Source: a virus
DNA: 64,000 nt
Virus record (IMG/VR): IMGVR_UViG_3300021963_000057
Location: 1 to 64,000 of that record
Direction: 5' to 3' (one strand)
Part shown: piece by piece, positions 11,801-19,291 of the stretch
Layout of the letters: every line of letters starts with the position of its first letter
Numbering within the stretch: the stretch's first letter is position 1
The notes under the pieces: model-generated
Told to the model about the DNA's origin: nothing
What the model saw: the letters and a program-made list of their open reading frames with translations, nothing else
Databases searched by the model: none
Program-made: the position numbers and the translations under genes

Positions 11801-13123
11801 GCAGGATCAGTAACAAATGGACTATATTCAAGTGTTACATATGAAAATCCTTCTTGGTTATCAACTCTTGCAGCATCAAAACTTACCGGTACTATTGCTG
11901 ATGCTAGATTGGCCGACCAATCAAGTGTAACTGCTGGTCATTATGGTTCTGCAAGTAAAGTCACAAAAGTTTATGTTGATTCAAAAGGTAGAGTTACTTC
12001 CGTGGCCAACGTGGATATTGCTATCACTAGGTCACAAATTACCGATTTCCCAACTTTTACTGATGCAACAAATGCCGACAATATTGTTTCTGGCACACTG
12101 AATAATGCCAGACTGGGCACTCAGGCAGGCCTAACAGCAGGTTCTTATGGTGGCACCAACAAGGTAGGAACATTTACAGTCAATGCAAAAGGTATAGTTA
12201 CCGCCGCATCAGATAGTCAAATCGCAATTACAAAATCACAAGTGACAGACTTCCCAACACTTGCGGCTTCCGCTACAACAGATACAACCAATGCTGGTAA
12301 TATTAGTAGTGGTACACTACCTGATGCTAGAATGCCTTCCGGTTATGCAAAATTGGCTGGAGCTGCATTTAGTGGTGAAACAACTGTAACAGGTGCTGGC
12401 AAAATTATATTAGCTACATCAGGTGATATTACTGCATACAGAAGTGGTGGCACAACAGGTGTAGTATTCTTAAATAGTGCTCAAAGTAAATATTTGTACT
12501 TTGATGGAACAAAATATTATATGCCTGGAGCAGCACTGAATGTTAATGGTTCTGATGTTATGAATACATCGGATGGATATAATATTACTGGTACACGCAA
12601 CTACGTTAGTTCTTCTTCTGTAAATGTTGCCACTCAATCAGGCACATTAGTTGCATATGGTAGTAGTGGATCCATTGGCACAAACCATGCAACCATGTCT
12701 TTCCATAGACCAGGTGCATATGCTGTTAACATGGGACTTGACAACGACAACGTGTTCAGAATTGGCGGTTGGTCTGCGGCCGCAAATAGATTCCAAATGG
12801 ACATGAGTGGTAATTTAACAATGGCAGGTAACGTAACTGCTTATTCTGATGTACGATTGAAAACAAACATTCAAACCATTGAAAATGCATTAGACAAAGT
12901 GATGCAAATGCGTGGTGTTTCTTATGAAAGAATAGATAATGGTGAAAAAAATGTTGGTGTTATCGCACAAGAAATAAAAGAAGTTCTTCCAGAAGTTGTT
13001 CTAGAACGTGAAGGTGACGACCAATATATGTCAGTATCTTACGGCAATATTGTTGGTGTTTTGATTGAAGCAATTAAAGAACTTAAAGCAGAGATTGAAG
13101 AATTAAAAGGACAGAATAAATGA
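8894..13123 (+). CDS. Long tail fibre with C-terminal Peptidase_S74 intramolecular chaperone
   Basis: 1409 residues. The N terminus (YANTFGHWLAATDALIAEN) resembles fibre attachment regions. Residues ~110-520 are a degenerate repeat of about 30 residues (LQANSSVNTSNASIVNT), probably a fibrous beta shaft. An ANAAF/ANSSY tract follows near 640-690, then QGGTGTTS repeats. The C terminus contains YSDVRLKTNIQ followed by MRGVSYERIDNGEKNVGVIA and a helical tail. This is the S74 autoproteolytic chaperone domain, which trimerises the fibre and in characterised members cleaves before the Ser of the SDxRLK motif (here Ser ~1318). The stop overlaps the next ATG. Confidence 0.85.
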   Translation: MANTVTTLNYANTFGHWLAATDALIAENNTLAKDNYVKDSGTIYLSEGTLNALQSNGNVIVQKALMVQGVGSYATVQNDLTVERQGLFTNTDLSIVATGNVQVGNTLIVSGAGYGVQVDNDALIGGDLVIGGNLELNILEARQKVNTETLSVTGTTYTNKLQSNNQVVTGILTANTNIYTSRLQSNTSITTTEIQANTVINAATISVTTGMYGNLLQANSSVNTSNASIVNTVYTKDLQANSSVNTSNASIVNTLYAKNLVANSKITVPDAYVTSNAHITENIFVSGSGYAYDFYAANTVFSDSIYANTVYFQNNLTTVGNTNSTSFFASSNITTQTLYSLDSFGDYLTANLHIYTPSIDVEGTTLTRFVQANSSMNTSNSSVVNTSYTKYLIANTLVTTAGLNSLGKTHTNTLQANTSANTQTLSVTERALIDRVQANTSVNTDILSVGTIAYSNKFQANNSVNAAVISVSGNVYTDKVQANSAVNTATLMVTEKIDANDASVFVHDLETLGSLSVGTDFIINGTTIYNSDTFTLNASAADGQFAYISVNRGSSGANAEIRWNESSEWWDIYETNSGEYFRILTDEHISDVLDSTNSLVVASSAAANALNDNIQTANTYLKGRVTSAESFANSAFVRANSSYTAQNTTAAFANAAFRHANAAFESANNVAPQVAPAYGHANAAFDKANTVVSTIKGTTGSVTASNAGITLKSNNGIVIFATNDNSTGNTLAISTSQDLRTTGSPTFAGLSLTTPLQVGQGGTGTTSYASLFGLAITAAAGSGADGKVLGTDGAGGYSWVTGGSGGGGGTQPGSRISSSRLSYTGDDLTSKFTTPTHSVGTQLRAYINGVRQLESEYWSFTANSIIWFKSPPVTGDSILIEVDGYAVYEYFANNIVYGPASGDIVGSTIQDAIDNLETRKMPKGGGTFTGRVEGLTMPTTTSNTVFATTQFVNQLANSNYTFSHSISGNAGSVTNGLYSSVTYENPSWLSTLAASKLTGTIADARLADQSSVTAGHYGSASKVTKVYVDSKGRVTSVANVDIAITRSQITDFPTFTDATNADNIVSGTLNNARLGTQAGLTAGSYGGTNKVGTFTVNAKGIVTAASDSQIAITKSQVTDFPTLAASATTDTTNAGNISSGTLPDARMPSGYAKLAGAAFSGETTVTGAGKIILATSGDITAYRSGGTTGVVFLNSAQSKYLYFDGTKYYMPGAALNVNGSDVMNTSDGYNITGTRNYVSSSSVNVATQSGTLVAYGSSGSIGTNHATMSFHRPGAYAVNMGLDNDNVFRIGGWSAAANRFQMDMSGNLTMAGNVTAYSDVRLKTNIQTIENALDKVMQMRGVSYERIDNGEKNVGVIAQEIKEVLPEVVLEREGDDQYMSVSYGNIVGVLIEAIKELKAEIEELKGQNK

Positions 13124-14094
13124 CAACAAAGATAACGCCATCAGTACTGGCAAATACAGCAGTTACTGCTGGCTCTTATGGTGATGCCACACAAATACCA
13201 ACGGTTGCAATTGATGCACAAGGTAGAATTACTTCTGCATCACAACAAGCTGTAGCAATAAGTACAAGTCAAGTAACATCTGGTACATTTGCTGATGCAA
13301 GATTACCGGATAAAATTAGTTCAACATCGGTTGGTTCTGCAAGTCATGTATCTCGTTTTACTGTCGATGCTAAAGGTAGAGTTACTTCAGCAAATAGTAT
13401 AGCGATTCAAATCGCAACTTCACAAATTACTGGTTATCCAACTTTTGCAACATCAGCAACAACTGATACAACTGATGCAGATAATATTACATCAGGTACT
13501 TTGGCAAAAGAAAGACTGCCTGATACTGCTGTTACTGTTGGTACATATGGTTCAGCAGCAGGATCATCCTACTCAAGATTTGTTGTCGATTCGTCAGGAC
13601 GAATTACTTCAGCTGCAAACGTTTCAATTCAAATATTACCAGCACAAGTTACTGGTTTGGCCACATCAGCCACAACAGATACAACTGATGCGAGTAATAT
13701 TACAACAGGAACTTTACCATCAGCCAGATTATCAATAACAAACGTCAACGCAGGTTCTTATGGTTCACAATCTCATGTAACGAGATTTACTGTTGACAAT
13801 AGAGGTAGACTCACATCAGCAAACAACATTGCAATTGCAATCAACGCATCAGCTGTAGCAGGCCTAGCATCAGTTTCCACATCAGGTTCTTATTTTGATT
13901 TGCGTGATAAACCAAGTATACCAACCGTACTGAATACACTTTCAACAGGTTATCCAGTAGGTTCAATCTATATGAATGGTTTAGATGGTGAAAATCCAAA
14001 TACTTTATTAGGTTTTGGTACATGGACAGCTGTTTCAAATACTGCATTTACACCAGACATTGATCCACTCTATGTTTGGATGCGAACCGAATAA
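13120..14094 (+). CDS. Tail fibre protein with tandem beta repeats and collar-like C terminus
   Basis: 324 residues, starting in an ATGA overlap with the S74 fibre, so probably translationally coupled. It has four or five copies of a ~60-residue unit (SVGSASHVSRFTVDAKGRVT, then SANSIAIQIATSQITG) closely related to units in the C-terminal half of the upstream fibre. The last ~60 residues (GYPVGSIYMNGLDGENPNTL and LLGFGTWTAVS) look like the conserved segment of phage-collar or short-fibre tips. It is likely a fibre distal piece. The shared repeats suggest it arose by partial duplication of the neighbour. Confidence 0.75.
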   Translation: MTTKITPSVLANTAVTAGSYGDATQIPTVAIDAQGRITSASQQAVAISTSQVTSGTFADARLPDKISSTSVGSASHVSRFTVDAKGRVTSANSIAIQIATSQITGYPTFATSATTDTTDADNITSGTLAKERLPDTAVTVGTYGSAAGSSYSRFVVDSSGRITSAANVSIQILPAQVTGLATSATTDTTDASNITTGTLPSARLSITNVNAGSYGSQSHVTRFTVDNRGRLTSANNIAIAINASAVAGLASVSTSGSYFDLRDKPSIPTVLNTLSTGYPVGSIYMNGLDGENPNTLLGFGTWTAVSNTAFTPDIDPLYVWMRTE

Positions 14095-14096
14095 GT

Positions 14097-14104
14097 AATA
14101 AATA
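14097..14104 (+). promoter_or_regulatory. Candidate T4-type late promoter (AATAAATA)
   Basis: One mismatch from the T4 late -10 box TATAAATA. By T4 spacing the transcript would start near 14110, giving a ~14-base leader that contains the AAGGGG ribosome site of the next gene. The surrounding bases (TAATAAATACC, then AAAGGGG) resemble the element before gp13 at 30378. Confidence 0.5.
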
Positions 14105-14123
14105 CCTCTAAAGGGGTTAAAAA

Positions 14124-14465
14124 ATGTCAGCAGGTTATCAAGAATTATTTTTAGAAAAAGGTTCAAATTTTACCACGTCCGTAGCATTGGATCAAGCTGA
14201 CGGTTCACCTTTTCAATTGGTCGATTGCCAAGTTAAAGCTACCATGAAAAAATCTTATTATTCTAGTAGCACAACCGCAGAATTTATTATAACAATTAAT
14301 GACCCGACTGAAGGTATCTTAATTATGTCTTTGCCATATGCAAATACAGCAAACATTTCTCCCGGTAGATATGTATATGACGTTGCTATTAAAGATTCTT
14401 CTAATAATGTTTCAAGGGTTTTAGAGGGAATTGTGAACGTGTTACCTCAAGTTACTGTATTTTAA
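14124..14465 (+). CDS. Small virion-associated protein, beta-rich (unknown)
   Basis: 113 residues with a strong AAGGGG site seven bases before ATG and a candidate late promoter just upstream. The sequence (FLEKGSNFTTSVALDQADGS, VKATMKKSYYSS, SPGRYVYDVAIKDSSNNVSR) reads as an immunoglobulin-like or baseplate-upper-protein-like beta sandwich. Such small proteins are common among fibre genes of T4-like aquatic phages. The function is not recognised; an adaptor or decoration role is inferred from position. Confidence 0.65.
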   Translation: MSAGYQELFLEKGSNFTTSVALDQADGSPFQLVDCQVKATMKKSYYSSSTTAEFIITINDPTEGILIMSLPYANTANISPGRYVYDVAIKDSSNNVSRVLEGIVNVLPQVTVF

Positions 14466-14474
14466 AGGAAAATC

Positions 14475-15008
14475 ATGGCAACAGTAACAGTTAGACAACC
14501 AGCAACTGTCAAAGTAAGGGTAGAAGGACAAAAAACAAGAGTCCAGACTCTTTCTTATGGTACAAAAACACTTAGAAGTTTAACAGACTTGTCACTCACT
14601 GGTGCAAACACTGGTGATGTAATCATATACAATGCCAACACAAAGACATTTAGTGCAAAAGGTCTTGGTGCGGATACACCTGTTCACGGACATTTATTAC
14701 CAACAGAATCTAGAACATATGACCTTGGTTCCAGAACTAAAAAATTCCGAAGTCTATATCTAAGTGGTAACACAATTGACCTGGACGGAACACAAATTAA
14801 ATCTGAAGGCACAACAGGTGCAATTACGTTTGCAGCTGCACCAACAGAATCCAATCCTAATCCTATTGCGATTGTCGTTTCTCCAGTTGGTGGTTTTGCG
14901 CCTGTACAAACAGTTGGTGGTGTAATATCCGAACAAGCAATTCAAGCCGCAGTAGCAAACTCAGTAACTTATTTGGCATTCCAAGGTGCAGACTCGGGTT
15001 TCTTTTAA
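14475..15008 (+). CDS. Virion structural protein, fibre-like (unknown)
   Basis: 177 residues, ribosome site AAAGGAAAA. The N-terminal 30 residues are basic with alternating Val (TVRQPATVKVRVEGQKTRVQ). The middle carries a fibre-type sequence (RTYDLGSRTKKFRSLYLSGN) familiar from phage fibre shafts, and the C terminus is helical (EQAIQAAVANSVTYLAFQGA). No catalytic motif is seen. It sits in a chain of fibre genes with a 3-base gap to the next. A structural role is likely; the exact place in the virion is unknown. Confidence 0.65.
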   Translation: MATVTVRQPATVKVRVEGQKTRVQTLSYGTKTLRSLTDLSLTGANTGDVIIYNANTKTFSAKGLGADTPVHGHLLPTESRTYDLGSRTKKFRSLYLSGNTIDLDGTQIKSEGTTGAITFAAAPTESNPNPIAIVVSPVGGFAPVQTVGGVISEQAIQAAVANSVTYLAFQGADSGFF

Positions 15009-15011
15009 AAT

Positions 15012-15236
15012 ATGGCAAATACAACGATACAGATACTGCGTTCCTATGCGAACACCGCACCGGCCAACTTGGCGGACGGTGAATTAGCATACTCATATCT
15101 GTCAAATACACTTTTTATTGGTAGTACCACATTAAATGTGGAAACTCAATTATGGTCCAACAATGTTATTAGTATTGGTGGACCAGATTATATTGCTAAT
15201 GCGGTTAGTGTAATTGACGGCGGCATTTTTTCATAA
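15012..15236 (+). CDS. Short protein made almost only of a fibre N-terminal anchor
   Basis: 74 residues. The first ~40 (TTIQILRSYANTAPANLADG, ELAYSYLSNTLFIG) are closely similar to the N terminus of the following 636-residue fibre (TSILIKRSTTVGVPTSLQAG, ELAYSYLSNTIFIG). Here the chain ends shortly after in VIDGGIFS, resembling the LDGGQF ending of that fibre. It looks like an anchor module without a shaft: either a remnant of a deleted fibre or a dedicated adaptor. No SD is obvious (TTTTAAAATATG), so coupling to the upstream gene is likely. Confidence 0.65.
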   Translation: MANTTIQILRSYANTAPANLADGELAYSYLSNTLFIGSTTLNVETQLWSNNVISIGGPDYIANAVSVIDGGIFS

Positions 15237-15239
15237 ATA
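15232..15239 (+). promoter_or_regulatory. Candidate late promoter (CATAAATA)
   Basis: One mismatch from TATAAATA, overlapping the upstream stop codon. The predicted transcript start near 15245 leaves a ~35-base leader before the ATG at 15280. Confidence 0.5.
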
Positions 15240-15279
15240 GATAATAGGATTAATCCAACCAACAACAAGGATAATAATA

Positions 15280-17190
15280 ATGGCGAATACCTCGATTCTA
15301 ATTAAACGTTCCACCACGGTAGGCGTACCAACAAGCCTACAAGCTGGTGAGTTAGCGTACTCATACTTATCAAATACCATATTCATTGGTACACCAGGCG
15401 GAAATGGTGTTGTTAATGTTGGTGGTCATTACTATACTTCACAGATTGATTCCGCAACGGCATCAAATACTGTAAACACAATCGTTAAACGTGATGCTGC
15501 AGGTAACGTTGCAGTTGGTCACATCACTGCTCGTGGACTTACAATCGGTAGTAACGAGTTTGGTACAAACGGTTTTACAGGTAACGCCAATTCCGCAACA
15601 CAATTTCAAACAGACAGATACATTGATGTTACTGGTGGTGACATTACTGCATCTGCACAGTTGTTTAACGGTACTGCAAATGCTACACTAAGTGCGTCAC
15701 TTAATGCTGTTGCTGGTCTAACTGCTGGTGTTTATGGTGGCGTAACAAACATTCCAGTTGTTACTGTTGCTGCAAATGGTCGTGTTATGGCCATTGCAAA
15801 CACCAGTATTTCCACAGACTTGTTGATTGCTGGTGATTCTGGTACAGATACAATTCATCTAGCTGATGATACATTAAGATTCATTGGCGGTGAAGGTATC
15901 ACATCAACAGTATCTGACAATGCAGTTTCTTTTGGTGTTGACACAACAGTTGTTCGTGCAAATACTGGAAGTTTGACACAAACTATTGATGGTAACATCG
16001 TCATCAGTGGTAACTTGAGTGTTCTAGGTACAGAAACCATCATCGGTGTTACTACACTTGAAGTTTCTGATCCATTATTATACTTAGCTGGTAACAACTA
16101 CGTATCTGATGTAGTTGATATTGGTTGGGTTGCAAACTACAACAACGGTTCTGCAAACCTACATGCTGGTATGATTCGTCATGCTGGTGATAAAGACTTC
16201 TACGTTTTTGATAGTTACAACGTTGAACCAGATAATAACGTCATTGACATTACTGGCAATGGTTTCCATATTGCAAACTTACATGCAAACTTAATCTCTA
16301 CATGGTCTAACGTTACATCATTACATGTTGGTACATTAGATGTTGCTGGTGCAACAACACTTAAATCATTATCTTTAACTGATGACCTAACAGTATCTAA
16401 CGGTGGTACTGGCGCAAGTTCATTCACAGCAGGTGCAATCCTTGTTGGTGATGGTACAAACTCACTGAAGACACTAGCAAATAGCACATACACCGCAACA
16501 GGAACAGGTGCTGCAAACAACACAGTATCTTCAATCACAGTTGATGCATACGGTAGAGTAACTGCTGCAACGTTTGAACAGATTACTGGTCTAACAGTTG
16601 GCCAAGGCGGTACTGGTGCAAGTTCATTCACTGCTGGTCAAGTTGTTATTGGTAACGGCACTGGTGCTCTCGTACAACTTGCAAACGTTTCTTCAATCAA
16701 CACAAACGTTGCAACATCAAACACAGTTGGAAACATTACAACAGACGTATATGGTCGTGTAACAGGATTCACACAACAAGAAATCTCTGGTCTATCAGTT
16801 GCTCAAGGTGGTACTGGTGCATCAACATTGAGTGCAGGTGGTTTGTTAATTGGTAACGGAACAGGTGCAATTTCTACACTTGCAAACGTTACTTACACAT
16901 TGACTGGTACACTAGGTGCAGCTAAGACAATCACATCGTTGACTGTTGATGCATATGGCCGTGTAAGTGCAGCAACTGCCGCAGACATTTCTGGTTTGAC
17001 TGTTGCTCAAGGTGGTACAGGTGCTTCAACATTCACCGCAAAAGGTATCGTATACGGTGATGGCACAAATGCACTAGCAGTTACTGCTGCGGCCGGTTCA
17101 TCCGACCAAACATGGTCTAACCAAATTCTTACAACAACCAATGCAGGTGTTCCTGTTTGGACATCCACTTTGGATGGAGGTCAATTCTAA
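15280..17190 (+). CDS. Tail fibre protein with QGGTGAS repeats
   Basis: 636 residues. The N-terminal anchor (ILIKRSTTVGVPTSLQAGEL) is shared with the preceding 74-residue protein. Residues ~100-360 are a beta-rich shaft. From ~375 to the C terminus there are four copies of a ~65-residue unit centred on GLTVGQGGTGASSFTAG, each with a VDAYGRVTAAT segment; these units also occur in the 1409- and 324-residue fibres. The end VWTSTLDGGQF matches the usual end of such fibres. A receptor-binding or spacer fibre is likely; no enzyme domain is visible. Confidence 0.75.
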   Translation: MANTSILIKRSTTVGVPTSLQAGELAYSYLSNTIFIGTPGGNGVVNVGGHYYTSQIDSATASNTVNTIVKRDAAGNVAVGHITARGLTIGSNEFGTNGFTGNANSATQFQTDRYIDVTGGDITASAQLFNGTANATLSASLNAVAGLTAGVYGGVTNIPVVTVAANGRVMAIANTSISTDLLIAGDSGTDTIHLADDTLRFIGGEGITSTVSDNAVSFGVDTTVVRANTGSLTQTIDGNIVISGNLSVLGTETIIGVTTLEVSDPLLYLAGNNYVSDVVDIGWVANYNNGSANLHAGMIRHAGDKDFYVFDSYNVEPDNNVIDITGNGFHIANLHANLISTWSNVTSLHVGTLDVAGATTLKSLSLTDDLTVSNGGTGASSFTAGAILVGDGTNSLKTLANSTYTATGTGAANNTVSSITVDAYGRVTAATFEQITGLTVGQGGTGASSFTAGQVVIGNGTGALVQLANVSSINTNVATSNTVGNITTDVYGRVTGFTQQEISGLSVAQGGTGASTLSAGGLLIGNGTGAISTLANVTYTLTGTLGAAKTITSLTVDAYGRVSAATAADISGLTVAQGGTGASTFTAKGIVYGDGTNALAVTAAAGSSDQTWSNQILTTTNAGVPVWTSTLDGGQF

Positions 17191-17234
17191 GCTGACTATA
17201 TAATGTAATAGATTTTTTATGATAGGAGTTTGAA

Positions 17235-17927
17235 ATGGGAAATGAAAAGTATTTAAATTATTACATTGAGACATTAACGGCGACAATGACAGATTGTGTT
17301 GTACGAAATGTCTCAATGCAAGCGAATGCTAAGATTACTGATGAGGTTGTAAAAGAACAGACTGAACAAATTGAAGCATTGGTTAAGTTAAATAGTGAAC
17401 TACAAGAAACAGTTCAAAATTTAAAACAAACCAATGCAACAAATGAAAGTAATGCCTTACAAGAGTTGAAAAACAAGTTGACTGAAACTGAAGGTCTTGT
17501 TGCAAAACATAAACAAGATTATGAAGAATTGATTAATAAGTTTAGAGACTATGATAGTGTTAAGAATCAGGCAACACACGTTGAAACCTTTAAAGGTGAA
17601 TTGATTAGAGCCAGAGAAGAAACTAACCGAGTTCGCACTGAACTTGAAACTAGAATCAACTCTATTAATGCTGAAACTAATGGAAAAATTAGTGGCATTA
17701 ATGAAGAAAATGAAAAGAATGTTAGACTGTTAATTCAGAAACATGAAACTGAGAAAGGTAATCTGAATAATAAGATTGCCGAATTGACTGAAAAGATTGA
17801 ATACTTACAACTACCTCCTGCCAAGCGAAAAAAAATTGACGAACAGCTGAATAAAGAAGTGGCACCAACAACCTTAACAAGTTTAGTTGGTACCGATGGC
17901 GTACTCAAGGATGGCGGAACGTTTTAA
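17235..17927 (+). CDS. Long coiled-coil virion-type protein
   Basis: 230 residues, ATAGGAG site eight bases upstream. Residues ~35-200 are nearly continuous heptad-rich helix (EQIEALVKLNSELQETVQNL and HETEKGNLNNKIAELTEKIE), so a long coiled coil is expected. The C terminus (LTSLVGTDGVLKDGGTF) ends like the fibres around it (DGGQF, DGGIF), which supports membership of the virion set. It may be a rod-like spacer or whisker-like piece; the precise function is not recognisable. It is followed after 4 bases by another fibre gene. Confidence 0.65.
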   Translation: MGNEKYLNYYIETLTATMTDCVVRNVSMQANAKITDEVVKEQTEQIEALVKLNSELQETVQNLKQTNATNESNALQELKNKLTETEGLVAKHKQDYEELINKFRDYDSVKNQATHVETFKGELIRAREETNRVRTELETRINSINAETNGKISGINEENEKNVRLLIQKHETEKGNLNNKIAELTEKIEYLQLPPAKRKKIDEQLNKEVAPTTLTSLVGTDGVLKDGGTF

Positions 17928-17931
17928 GTAA

Positions 17932-18933
17932 ATGTCAAACACAGCAATACAGTTAAAAAAATCAGGCGTAACAGGGAACACACCATCAGGTCTTGCATTT
18001 GGTGAGGTTGCTCTCAACTACGCCGATGGTAAACTGTATTATAAAAACAGTCTTGGTGGTACATCGTACATCAACAACCAATATTCGTTTGACACAATCA
18101 ACTCAAACAACTCCCTAATATTTGCGGGAAGTAGTTCAGACACCTTGTCTTTTGTTGCTGGTAATAATATAACCATCAGCACCAATACAACTACAAAAAC
18201 AATCACAATCAATTCAACATCTGGTGGTGATCCAAGTTATGCTTTTGATAAAGCAAACGCAGCATTCAACAAAGCAAACAACGCACTTGCAAATACAAGT
18301 GGAACAACATTTGATGGTGATTTGTTAATTGGTAGTAGTGGTAAACTAACAGTATTGGCGGTTGGTGGTGATGAAGGCGGTGAAATTCTTTTAGGCAAAG
18401 CTGTTAGCAACACGACTTTGAGTGGCACAGGCGTAACAATTGATGTATGGCAAAACAGATTAAGATTCTTTGAACAAGGTGGTTCTGCCAGAGGTGCTTA
18501 CATTGATTTAAGTGCTGCAACTGCTGGTGTTGGTAGTGATTTATTATCTGGTGGCGGTGGCGGTACAACAGACACAACCGCAAGAGTTTCCGCACAAGCT
18601 GCGTTTGATAAAGCAAACTCAGCAGGTTCATTTGCTAACGGTGCTTTCGACAGAGCAAACTCCGGATATGGTGTTGCAAATACCGGTTCTTCATTTGCTA
18701 ATGGAGCATTTCTTACCGCCAATTCATCATATAATGCACAGAATACTACCGCATCATTTGCTAACGGTGCATTTGTAACAGCTAATTCAGCAGCAAGTTT
18801 CGCCAACGGTGCATTTTCAGAAGCCAATATTGCATACACTCATGCAGAAGCAGCATATGCAAAAGCAAATACAGGTACAACCGCACTAGACGTAAACTCC
18901 GAAATCATTGCATTTACTATCGCCTTTAGTTGA
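17932..18933 (+). CDS. Tail fibre with ANAAF/FANGAF pentadecapeptide repeats
   Basis: 333 residues. The N-terminal anchor (AIQLKKSGVTGNTPSGLAFG, EVALNYADGKLYY) is a variant of the anchor at 15012 and 15280. A short beta region follows. Residues ~220-320 hold tandem 15-residue units of the type FANGAFxxANSAxxx, interrupted by QNTTAS. The end is a hydrophobic strand (IIAFTIAFS). The repeats probably form an extended trimeric helix or beta shaft. The same repeat, also similar at the DNA level, recurs in the genes at 1, 8894, 19292 and 25378. Confidence 0.75.
   Translation: MSNTAIQLKKSGVTGNTPSGLAFGEVALNYADGKLYYKNSLGGTSYINNQYSFDTINSNNSLIFAGSSSDTLSFVAGNNITISTNTTTKTITINSTSGGDPSYAFDKANAAFNKANNALANTSGTTFDGDLLIGSSGKLTVLAVGGDEGGEILLGKAVSNTTLSGTGVTIDVWQNRLRFFEQGGSARGAYIDLSAATAGVGSDLLSGGGGGTTDTTARVSAQAAFDKANSAGSFANGAFDRANSGYGVANTGSSFANGAFLTANSSYNAQNTTASFANGAFVTANSAASFANGAFSEANIAYTHAEAAYAKANTGTTALDVNSEIIAFTIAFS
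18598..18880 (+). repeat. FANGAF/ANSA coding repeat tract
   Basis: Tandem ~45-base units encoding FANGAFxxANSAxxS. Near-copies of phrases such as TCATTTGCTAACGGTGC recur in other fibre genes of the window. Confidence 0.75.
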
Positions 18934-18936
18934 TGA

Positions 18937-18944
18937 AATAAATA
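18937..18944 (+). promoter_or_regulatory. Candidate late promoter (AATAAATA)
   Basis: One mismatch from TATAAATA. A start near 18950 leaves a short leader with AAGGAAA before the ATG at 18964. Confidence 0.4.
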
Positions 18945-18963
18945 GAGGATTAAGGAAATTTAA

Positions 18964-19290
18964 ATGGCAAATACTTTTAAAAATCAACTACAAGCAGCAG
19001 TCGGAACATCACCAACTACCATCTACACAGCAGGTGTGGGTGTATCGGCCACAGTTATTGGTATGACAATTGCAAATATATTGAACTCAACTATAACCGC
19101 AAACGTTATAGTAACTTCTAGTGGTTCAGATTATTATATGGTCAAGATGGCAGAAATTGAACCAGGCAATTCATTGATTACCATAGGTGGTGACCAAAAA
19201 TTGGTACTAGAAGCCAATGACATTATAAAGGTTTCAACAAGTAACGCCTCAGCAGCTGATGTTATTTTGAGTTTATTGGAAATAACATAA
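18964..19290 (+). CDS. Small virion protein, beta-sandwich type (unknown)
   Basis: 108 residues with an AAGGAAATTTAA leader. Hydrophobic strands alternate with Ser/Thr turns (ATVIGMTIANILNSTITANV, IKVSTSNASAADVILSLLEI), with no cysteine pairs or catalytic motif. It resembles the 119-residue protein at 20936 in length, strand pattern and acidic, strand-like C terminus, and both immediately precede a large adhesin or fibre gene. Proteins of this look are common in T4-like aquatic phages. It could be a decoration or adaptor domain; the role is unknown. Confidence 0.65.
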   Translation: MANTFKNQLQAAVGTSPTTIYTAGVGVSATVIGMTIANILNSTITANVIVTSSGSDYYMVKMAEIEPGNSLITIGGDQKLVLEANDIIKVSTSNASAADVILSLLEIT

Positions 19291-19291
19291 T

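Noticed and set aside
16215-16631. 138-residue antisense open frame inside a fibre gene
   Set aside because: Produced by repetitive Thr/Gly/Asn codons of the sense strand; no signals of its own.
17199-17204. TATAAT before the coiled-coil gene at 17235
   Set aside because: No matching -35 at 15-19 bases; probably chance in AT-rich DNA.
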